64,000 nt of DNA from positions 226,892,915 through 226,956,914 of the forward strand of contig NC_081410.1 in assembly GCF_030272615.1 (NCBI RefSeq), in the 5' to 3' direction. The translations under genes were made by a program, and so were the position numbers. This document shows, one piece after another, positions 48,549 to 64,000 of the stretch (its first letter is position 1; each line of letters starts with the position of its first letter). A model generated the notes under the pieces. The model ran no database searches. It was not told the origin of the DNA and worked only from the letters and a program-made list of their open reading frames with translations. Origin of the DNA: Cryptomeria japonica. Taxonomy: Eukaryota > Streptophyta > Pinopsida > Cupressales > Cupressaceae.

Positions 48549-50094
48549 TGTTCGCATTATAACAGACAAGAAGAAGGTTGACATTCCAATTACAATTAGA
48601 GATTGTTGGCATTTCAATAAGGATATTGAGAAGGTTGTTGATGACTATGGATATAACTGATTAAGGATGATTACTGTCTTAATATTATTATTTTGTCATT
48701 GATGTCAAGAAATTGATTTTCTAATTCAGTATGATGTTGCCATATCTTAAGAAGTATGATTTGATGAGTATAAAGATGTTGGTAAAAGACACAAAAAGAA
48801 TATGATGAATAAGGGGATAAGTTATTCAATGGGCAACTATTACCGAGTTAGACAATGATGAGATCATGATGTTTTGATTGTTTTGATATCCTACATATGC
48901 TATTGTTTGAAAGGTTAATACTATACTATGTTATCAAGCAAAGAACCTAGTTGGTAAACCCTAAGGAACCTAGTCGGTAAACCCTAAGGTTATCCTTATC
49001 GGTTAATGAAGGCAGAATGTCTATCGAGTGAAGTTTAGTATTTACCGAGTTACTATCGAGTTACAACCGAGCTATAACAGAATGCATTAAATGTTTACAT
49101 GTGATATTTAATGAAGGAAGCTGATGAGCTGGAGCGGATTAAATGATTGGTAAGCCGTGTATGAAGATTGTTAAAGAATCTATGGTAAAGAAATATCGGC
49201 AGGAAGATCTACAGCTCAGATTGAACCGCAATACCCTAACACAAGTTTCAAGGTGAAAATGCAAGTTCCAAGGTGGGGTAAAACATTTTCAGATCGAAGG
49301 ATACATTGAACCTAGACAAGATTGAAGATCTGATGGCTATGATTGACCATGGGAAATGTGATCAAGGAGATTAAGCGGTTGGAAGATTGTTTATGAATAG
49401 GAAACTGTTGATAAACAATGTATGTGGGCAAGTGTACGCACAGGGATGCTACATAGTGATTACCGAGCACAGAAGCTTGAAGACCTGTTTTGATAACAGA
49501 GTATATAGCCCAGCAGAGGGACAAGATAAGTCCTATGAATTGATTGTATTGAGCAAATGAGAATCTGCTTCAACATTTTTAGATGTGAAGTTGCAGACAT
49601 ATTGTTATTATTGTTATTTTGAGAAGTAGCATAAAATCTCTTAACCGAGTGGACTTAACAGTCTTATCTGTAAAATCCTCTAGCAAGGTGACATTCTTAT
49701 TGAGTGTTTGAAATCCTTTAACAAGGTCACTTCTAACAAGGTGAAGATCCTAGCAGATTTGAGGGAAATCCCTTAACCGGGTCACATCTAGCAATGTGTT
49801 TGTAATCTTTAACCGGATTTGCTTTTAACCGAGCATACTCTAGAAGAGTATATTTTTTAGTGGGTCTGAAATCCCACATTGGTTTTTCCCTATTTGGGTT
49901 TCCACGTTAAATTTGGTGTTATATGTTTGTGATCTTATCTATTTATGGGTCTGCATGCATTACTGTTTTTCTAATAAGGTTACCGAGGTTGAATCTTTTG
50001 TTTTTATTGAAGATTAAGTTTGAATGATTCACCCCCCCCTCTCATATTGTTAGCTTGGCATATGTACTAATCATATTTAGTATCAGAACTATCA
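48549..50094 (+). repeat. C1 3' LTR
   Basis: 1546 bp, TGTTCGCATT...AGAACTATCA. Compared with the 5' LTR it has an extra 23 bp copy of the AACCTAGTCGGTAAACCCTAAGG unit and a ~10 bp insertion near 49045. Confidence 0.92.
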
Positions 50095-50258
50095 GGTTTT
50101 TCCCTATTTGGGTTTCCACGTTAAATCTGGTGTTATATGTGTTGTGATGTTATCTGTTCATGAGTTTGAATGTTTATAGTTTTGGCTATATATTTTGAAG
50201 TATAAGCTACCGAGGTTGAATCTATTGAATATATTGAAGATTAAGTTTGTATGATTCA

Positions 50259-50279
50259 CCCCCCCCCCCCCCCCCCCCC
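50259..50279. repeat. Poly-C tract (21 C) in C0 LTR
   Basis: Uninterrupted C21 near the right end of the C0 LTR. The same site has nine C in the C1 5' LTR and eight in the C1 3' LTR (50032-50039). Confidence 0.9.
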
Positions 50280-50323
50280 ACTCTCTCATCTTATTAACTA
50301 TTGGCATCAGAGCTTTACATTGT

Positions 50324-50739
50324 AACTTTTGTATTCCGTGATATTTTTGGAAGCCATGTATTTATGGATATTGTAATATTATATCAATGGAATGTATGTT
50401 AATTCAGTTGCTTTAATCTTTTGTATAAATGATATATGGAAAAATAAATGCATTGGAATACCTTGATTCTTTCTTTATGGAAATTAGATGTATGAGTATG
50501 TTTTTAATTTAAGCATTTAATTTTCCTAATTAGATGAACAATTGGATTAACCATGGTGTTAATATAATCTATGATTTAATCTTCGTTGGTAACCCTTAGG
50601 AAATCATGTGTTAGACTTTTGTTGTGTTATTAAACGTGCAATTGTTATAATTAATGCACTTATCTTTAAAAAAAATAAATTCACCCTTTAGTTGCCTAGT
50701 TGTGTTGTTTTCCTTTAGGGTTTCTGGCAGGGCACTACA
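50324..50739 (+). repeat. E2 3' LTR, right part
   Basis: Continues the E2 LTR after C0 (AACTTTTGTATTCCGTG...GGGCACTACA), matching 32237-32655. Followed by the CAGAT target duplication. Confidence 0.93.
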
Positions 50740-50879
50740 CAGATTTCCAACAATCAATCACTATATGTGAATTAGATTCACACACAATCTTTCTTCAACC
50801 AATGACACAACTTCTCTCTAAAGAATTCCAAATAGAAAAATCTTTCATAAATTTATTTGTATGTTTCCCTTTATACATA

Positions 50880-52395
50880 GAGAAAAAGAAATGGACCACC
50901 CTAGAATTGTCTCTACCAACTCCACCAATCCCAACATGCCCATGATTACCTCTAGAGGACCCATACGTATTTATCTTCACAGATTATGAGGAGGAGGGGA
51001 TCAACAACCATCCTAATGGACCTTGTTCGTGGCTTGTCAACCCACCCTGAAGGAGGGGGATCCCTTATTGCCACCATCTAAACCTAGTCTCTAAAAGATG
51101 GTCAAATCACTTGAATCCACCTAAATAGACAAATCACATTTTGTTGACAAGGTTTCATGAATACCACTAATAATTCACATTTCAAAGTTAGTGACTCATC
51201 ATTTTCTTATCTTGAAAAATCTTTTTGTTTCATTCCAACTAAATTTTCCAAAGAATAAAAGATATTCCTATGTTGCGAGAAATATGCAAGGAACCTAAGA
51301 TGGGGGATTCCCTAGAAGACCCAATAACTTGTCCAAAGAGGAGCCATAGAAGCAAGCCTTATTCAAATCACCCCACTAGCAATGCCAAATTTCCCTAGAG
51401 ATCAAGGGAGTAAGAAAGAAAATATGTGAGGATCACTCCTCACAATTATTGCACATAACACACATAAAAGGACCTTGGAGTCCTCTCTTTGTAAAATTAT
51501 TTCAAGTGAGACAACTATTTTGAGCAACCAACCACATGAAGAAGTTATATTCGAGCCACAAGAATTTGCTTCACACCTGTTTCCACCATGGGACCTTAGT
51601 TTTCCCATGAATTTTTCTATCCAAAATCTAATATCCCAAAGGAACTAAGAATTTACCTTTCAGATCAATACCCCAAGCAAGGATATCTTCTCTTCTAAGG
51701 AATTATGCTCTATCTGTGAAAATCCTTCTAAGCTCTTGATGATCCCCCTTAGAGCCCCCTTACAACCACTCATGAGGTCCTTTCCATCTAAACACTTCAA
51801 CTTGACCCAGAAACGTAAAGTTTTATAATCTTCCACTTTTCTCTAACCCACCCCAAGAAAAGTGGTACACAAATATCATGGATGCATATACATGGAAATG
51901 ATGGAAGGGGACCCATCCTAGGAGTCATGCCAGAATAAATTATTTGAACCTCTATTGTAGATTCAAAGAATCCCTTTCTTGATTAATCTAGCACCTCTTT
52001 TAAGATTGCTCCAAATCATAAAGCCTTTGCCTTCAAGGTTGTAGTGAAGAACATCATGGCCCTCCACTTCCCTTAGATACTTTGAAGTAAGGATCCTTTC
52101 TTAATCTTGATCTTGATAAGAATGACATATTCAATAGAGTTTAGCAACTAAGGCTTGAGCATTGATGCTAGTTGTCGAAAGTCAAGACCACCTTCTCGGT
52201 TTGGTCTACACATAAACCAAACTCCATTTATTTGAAAGAAAATTACTAGCCCATAAGAATTGATAGGAGAGGGAATCAAATTCATGAATGAAGCTAGGAG
52301 GAATCACTTGCATAAAACACTTGTATATAAAGGAAGAGCCTAAATAACTAACATAAGAAGCATCACCATTCTAGCAAAAGAAATCCACCTCTAGG
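50880..52395 (-). pseudogene. LINE retrotransposon remnant (RT C-terminus and zf-RVT region)
   Basis: Reverse-strand translation gives, from about 52390 downward, a decayed LINE RT tail: SYQFLWASNFLSNKWSLVYV (about 52245), then AQALVAKLY and NNLFWHDSW. At 51565-51420 follows the zinc-binding RVT-associated motif FFMWLVAQNSCLT-stop-NNFTKRG, then FMCVMCNNCEE. This order matches plant non-LTR (L1-type) elements. Endonuclease and RT core are absent. Multiple stops and frame changes show an old truncated copy. It lies between E2 and the malic enzyme promoter. Confidence 0.7.
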
Positions 52396-53635
52396 GCCCA
52401 TGAGTAACTTTCCTACGGATTTCGATTGTTAAATAGTTTATTTTAATTTAATACATTTTTCAAATACTCACAAAATTAAAATGCATAAAACGTTGTCACG
52501 AAGGTGATTAAATGAATAACTCTTCTGTGTTTAAGCATATAAGATCATATTTGCAAACACTCCTATCAAATATTATGAAAAATGATTAAATATAAGCTAA
52601 ATTAATTCAAACAAACACACACAAAAGAAAAAATAAAAATTTTAAAAATATTTACAAGACAATGATTCAAAATCAAGAATTAAGAAAATTGATTATCTAC
52701 AAAAAAAATTTAATTTAAATAAACATACACAAAAGAAACACACTTTACAAGTATATATATGAGACAATGATCTATAATCACAAATGATAAATTATAGAAA
52801 ACTAGATAAATATATAGATCATCTTTTCATTCACAATATAATATAATAGGTTAAGAAACCAAACATACCCACAAGAGTCACATGATCATCAATTTGACCA
52901 TAAGGGGTACTTAAGGTGAGAAGGCCAGGGGAATTTAATCATTCTCCTCCACATCCTTCTATTGGTAAACAATACATGTATATTTCCTACACATTCTATT
53001 GGGATTAAGGTGTCTCAACCTTAGAGTCCAAACATGCTAATTTAATTATTTGTTTTAATTTTCACCCACTTTGGAAGTCCTAATATTTTTTGGGAACTAG
53101 TGTCATATGTTGCTATGTTGAAATTATGACAGATTTCTATTATGACTATGGCAGTTTCTAGTTCGGTGGAAGAATCATGGAGAGTTATATTTTGGCAATC
53201 TACATTTATGGTTTGAGTTCACTTTTGACAAGTAGTGTGAGGTAAGGAAGGAACCTATTTGGTCATGGTAACTTCTATGTTGTACTTACATTACATATGG
53301 GAAGATGACCATTATGGAAGAGATAGGTGTTGTTGCTTCGCAAGTTGCTATGTGCAATGTGTCATTGGATTAGCAAGATGTTGCTTGTGACACAACTTAC
53401 CTCTTGGGCTTTGAAGATGGTTTTGGAAACCATGGGTACATACCTCTTTATGATGAGCTCTATTTATATGTTGTCGCCTTAATTGTTTTTGTGAGAGACA
53501 GGTTGATTATTTCTAAGGTATTGTTATGTTGCCGAAATTGTTCTCGAAATCTCAGTTTTAGCTACTCCTAAAGAGCATTGGCTATGTGCATTGTATTGTA
53601 ACCATTGTTGTTGAATAATACAATTGAGTCTGGCT
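52396..53635. other. AT-rich non-coding segment
   Basis: No coding pattern, and no clear repeat ends. The stretch at 53100-53600 may belong to the copia LTR scrap that follows, but I cannot align it to the C0 or C1 LTRs. Confidence 0.35.
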
Positions 53636-53790
53636 TTTGGAGTGTGGGTTTTTTCCCGAAAGGGTTTTCCCACGTAAATTTGGTGTTGTGGTTTTATTGG
53701 TGAAATATGATTTTATGTGTTTATCTAATTTGCAATTGTTTAAAAGTTTGTAAGAAACTTTTACATCACCTCTCCTGTTAGATTTAGCAT
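53636..53790 (+). repeat. Probable copia LTR scrap
   Basis: TGTGGGTTTTTTCCCGAAAGG...TTTTCCCACGTAAATTTGGTGTTGTG resembles the TTTTTCCCTATTTGGGTTTCCACGTTAAAT block near the 3' end of the C0/C1 LTRs (43665, 49885 and 50100). This U5-region motif is common in plant copia LTRs. Ends are not defined. Confidence 0.5.
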
Positions 53791-55050
53791 TTGGAAACAT
53801 TTTTTTACACTTAGGCTTCCTTTCACATTCAAGGTGAAGCATTAAATATGTCAATAAAGATTATAGCTAAATCGACTTATAATGACCAATAAGAACTTGT
53901 AATTGAGCAAGACACATATCTATTCTCCAACTATATTTTATCAATTCAATCAACTCAATATAACATATAATTCAATCATAAGAAACATCAAGACAAATGA
54001 TGAGTTATCACATAGGTGAGTATTACACTACCACCTAAGGATGAGAAATTTCTCACCTATTTCACTTATGCATATGTTTAAATAGGACAACCCTAAATTT
54101 TATTATAGATAATGTAAATTAGGAAAACCTAATCTCTATCCAAACAATTAAGATTCAAGCTTCATCCAAATGGTATATGAGGATGTCACTCCTAAGGAGA
54201 GGATTTGGTGCAACTTAAATTTGATGATTGTGTGATTATATTTTAGCTTATAGTCATTAAATATAACAAAAAATTTAAAAACTTACACAAAAAAAAAATA
54301 TACATTTATTTTTGTATGTTTCTTCCTCTAACCAAGTACCATTCCAATGTGGGAAGGACAATGTTTAATAAATAATTATCATACCAAGTTTTCTTGAATG
54401 GCGGTGCTAGCCATCAAATTTAATCTAGGAAGTCATTGACATTCATAATTTTAATATGATTTCCAACCTTTTCATGTAGATGAGGATTTTGTGGTGAGAG
54501 AAGCAATGCTCAGTTTTTAGGTGTATTTGATTTGATTGAAAAGATATTTTTGTAGAAGCCTCTCAAATGAGTTTTTTTGCCTTTTTTTTTTTTTCTCTCA
54601 TGACATAAGAGAAAAGGAAGGGTTGAGTAAACAAGTATATCCATCTACAACTATTCAACCAAAATGTAATTGTAACATCATCTCAAATTTGATATAAAAA
54701 CATAAAATATTAAAAAATCAAATATAAAATGAAAAAGTAATTGTGACTAATTGAAAACAAAAGAATTTACCAAACCTACAATTTGTATGACCATAACTCT
54801 AAAATATAATCCAATTTTTATATGAGACTGCAAGTTGAAGTTTGACCAACATAAAGAATTATAACAATTAATATACCAACTAAAAAAATATTTTATTGTG
54901 AAAAGAAAAATATAAAAACAATTAAATAACATTTTTAATAGACGACAAGTTTTCCATGTTTTTTGGGGAATTGAAAGGCCACAGAAACTTAAAAAACAGG
55001 AAAAAAAATGGAACCGGCAGCAATTTATCTTAGATTTTCGTGGTTTAATA
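53791..55050. other. AT-rich upstream region of the malic enzyme gene
   Basis: No coding evidence. It includes a T-rich tract (54580-54597) and A-rich stretches. A reverse-strand open frame at 54747-55076 is Phe/Cys-rich low-complexity and not convincing. Confidence 0.4.
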
Positions 55051-55054
55051 ATCG

Positions 55055-55173
55055 ACGTACACGTGTGTGCCACCAAACTATCGAATCTACAGTTGGCAGG
55101 GAAGACATCTAGTGGACGTCACTGTGAAGAGGTATCATATAATATCCAGTGCATCTAGCTAGTGTGCCACGTG
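55055..55173 (+). promoter_or_regulatory. Cluster of ACGT-core (G-box/C-box) elements upstream of NADP-ME
   Basis: Four ACGT cores lie within 120 bp. ACGT is at 55055-55058, and the G-box CACGTG is at 55060-55065. GACGTC is at 55115-55120, and a second G-box in GCCACGTGT is at 55168-55173. They sit about 100-220 bp upstream of the TATA box. Such motifs bind bZIP/bHLH factors and act in ABA, light or stress responses. Function here is inferred. Confidence 0.55.
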
Positions 55174-55271
55174 TTGTCTGTTTTCAAAACAATGAAAGCT
55201 ACCTTCTCATACCAAAATACAAAACAAGTGGTTTACTGCAGTTGATTAAGCGTACAGTCACCATCCCACCT

Positions 55272-55278
55272 TATAAAA
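55272..55278 (+). promoter_or_regulatory. TATA box of NADP-malic enzyme gene
   Basis: TATAAAA in CACCTTATAAAACTAGAG, 243 bp before the start codon. A start site around 55300-55310 is expected from usual plant spacing. Confidence 0.6.
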
Positions 55279-55304
55279 CTAGAGTCACTCTTATCGACTT
55301 TGAA

Positions 55305-55520
55305 GGATTCAAGCATTAACAATTACTCTTTTTTTATGATCATTCTTATCCACTTTAGTCTTTGAAGAATCCAAGCATACATAGTTACAACTTTTTGTTA
55401 CCTTTTTTAGTAGGGAATCAAGGATTTGTAAAGTGGAGAGGAGGAGGCAGAGTGCAGCTTGATCAGTAGGGGCTGACTGTGTAGTGTTTAAGTGCTTAAA
55501 TTGGGTATCTGTATTTTGTA
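55305..55520 (+). other. 5' untranslated region of NADP-malic enzyme gene (approximate start)
   Basis: Between the inferred start site and ATG 55521. It contains a purine-rich stretch GTGGAGAGGAGGAGGCAGAG near 55433. An in-frame TAA at 55497-55499 supports the chosen ATG and argues against an N-terminal transit-peptide extension. Confidence 0.5.
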
Positions 55521-63267
<7,747 letters not shown>

Positions 63268-64000
63268 AGACAGAATCGGTTTTATTGTGTGAATACAAGT
63301 GCTTTCTCTATAAACATTAATGGAGTCTGCCTAGCTCTGAATTTAATAAGGGCCCTTTGGATCACGGCAGATCTAAATAATCCAGTGTTTCTGTCTAGAG
63401 ACTAAATTGTATGTATAATAGATTATGCATGTGCTTTTCAGAAATTTCAATTTTTTATAGTTATCATCGAAATATTCTTTATTTGCTTTGAAAGATCAAT
63501 TTTACTACAAAGTGTTCCTAGGTCCATCAGCAAACAATATCTCCAACCAGAAAAAAATGCAATCTAAGAAATGATATCGCCATAAGCTTGAGTTGGTCGA
63601 TTAGAAACAAGAACACTAGTGAGTAGTGATAAATGAAAATCAGTATAACTTAGCATTAAAGTATTGTACACATTTTAGTAAGTGGATGGTTGTCTGCATA
63701 TTGATGAGTCCAAAAAATCATGAAATTGAAAAGTATAACAACTATTAGGAAAGCGGAAATCAATAAACTTATTATAAAGACCGCAAGTGTGGCTCACACA
63801 ATTTTGGTGAAATAGTTACTTTTCAAGTCTTGGTTTTTAAAAACAGAAACATCAGCTTAGACTAGTACTCCAATACTAATGAACAGCAAAAGTTGAATCT
63901 ATGATACACAGAGGTCTGTCTCTTGCCCTTTTGCATGCATACTCATACATATGTTGCTCAAACTTCGCTCACCACTATTGTGTATGAGTTGGATGTAGGA
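63268..64000 (+). other. 3' untranslated region and downstream flank of NADP-ME
   Basis: After the stop there is AT-rich sequence with AATAAG near 63344 and several T-rich tracts suitable for plant polyadenylation. The exact cleavage site cannot be read. No further gene is seen. Confidence 0.5.

Larger units (their letters stand above)
42365..50094 (+). mobile_element. C1: Ty1/copia retrotransposon, nearly complete
   Basis: 5' LTR 42365-43877, initiator-Met primer site, gag and pol (protease, integrase, RT, RNase H in copia order), polypurine tract and 3' LTR 48549-50094. The perfect 5 bp duplication GGTTT is at 42360-42364 and 50095-50099, so it sits inside the C0 LTR. LTRs differ by few substitutions and a 33 bp length difference. 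It is the best preserved and by nesting the youngest element of this nest. Stops and frameshifts still break gag and pol. Confidence 0.93.
41055..50318 (+). mobile_element. C0: copia LTR unit inserted in E2 3' LTR (hosts C1)
   Basis: Starts TGTTGGTATTTC. 41055-42364 plus 50100-50318 (after removing C1) form one LTR of about 1.5 kb, related to the C1 LTRs. The flanking host sequence is duplicated (ATTGT at 41050-41054 and 50319-50323). Unlike a normal solo LTR, the right end carries a primer-site-like TGGCATCAGAGC (50302-50313) before the target. No internal coding region of its own is present. Confidence 0.8.
28730..50739 (+). mobile_element. E2: Ty3/gypsy chromovirus (Tekay/Del-like) with nested copia insertions
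   Basis: Its LTRs begin TGTAGTACCCC and end CACTACA. The perfect CAGAT duplication is at 28725-28729 and 50740-50744. The internal region (32656-37510) has an initiator-Met-type primer site, gag with a zinc knuckle, protease, RT, RNase H, integrase, a C-terminal chromodomain and a polypurine tract. The ~3.9 kb LTRs and chromodomain point to the Tekay/Del branch of chromoviruses. The 3' LTR is split by copia unit C0. Stops, mostly TAG, are scattered through gag and pol, so the element is dead. Confidence 0.93.

Noticed and set aside
54747-55076. 109-codon reverse-strand frame upstream of the malic enzyme gene
   Set aside because: Phe/Cys-rich translation of AT-rich DNA. It overlaps the promoter and matches no family I recognise.

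Overview
The window looks like a plant nuclear chromosome. It holds one intact intron-rich housekeeping gene, for a cytosolic NADP-dependent malic enzyme, and more than 50 kb of nested, decayed LTR retrotransposons. The long LTRs (about 3.9 kb), the depth of nesting and the heavy decay fit a large seed-plant genome, and a conifer or other gymnosperm is my guess. The sequence read here does not prove the species. I saw no organellar or bacterial genes, and I recognised no tRNA or rRNA gene.

Region 1 (1-23736) is a Ty3/gypsy element of the Tat lineage (E1). Its 5' LTR is cut by the window edge. It carries decayed gag, protease, a G-patch segment, RT, two RNase H domains and integrase. An antisense ORF follows, flanked by two copies of a 1.23 kb direct repeat, then a repeat-rich 3' region and the 3' LTR. 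The second repeat copy is interrupted by a 3950 bp solo LTR of another gypsy family (14409-18358) with a perfect ATTTC target duplication.

Region 2 (23737-28729) holds older coding remnants: a three-knuckle CCHC nucleocapsid fragment and a decayed lysine-rich reading frame I do not recognise. AT-rich DNA with small duplications follows.

Region 3 (28730-50739) is a nest. A chromodomain-type (Tekay/Del-like) gypsy element E2 has a CAGAT target duplication. Its 3' LTR was invaded by a copia LTR unit C0 (41055-50318). C0 was in turn invaded by a nearly complete Ty1/copia element C1 (42365-50094, GGTTT duplication). The relative order is therefore E2, then C0, then C1.

Region 4 (50745-55270) contains a reverse-strand LINE remnant, a likely copia LTR scrap and AT-rich DNA leading into the malic enzyme promoter. 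Region 5 (55272-63267) is the malic enzyme gene. It has 19 coding exons totalling 1776 nt (591 codons plus stop), with every junction in phase. One intron uses a GC donor. The rest, to 64000, is 3' flank.

The most unusual structure is an array of short hairpin-forming palindromes about 1.87 kb into the LTRs of two related gypsy families. The LTR position is the same in both, but the repeat sequence is entirely different, and the copy number differs between the two LTRs of E2.
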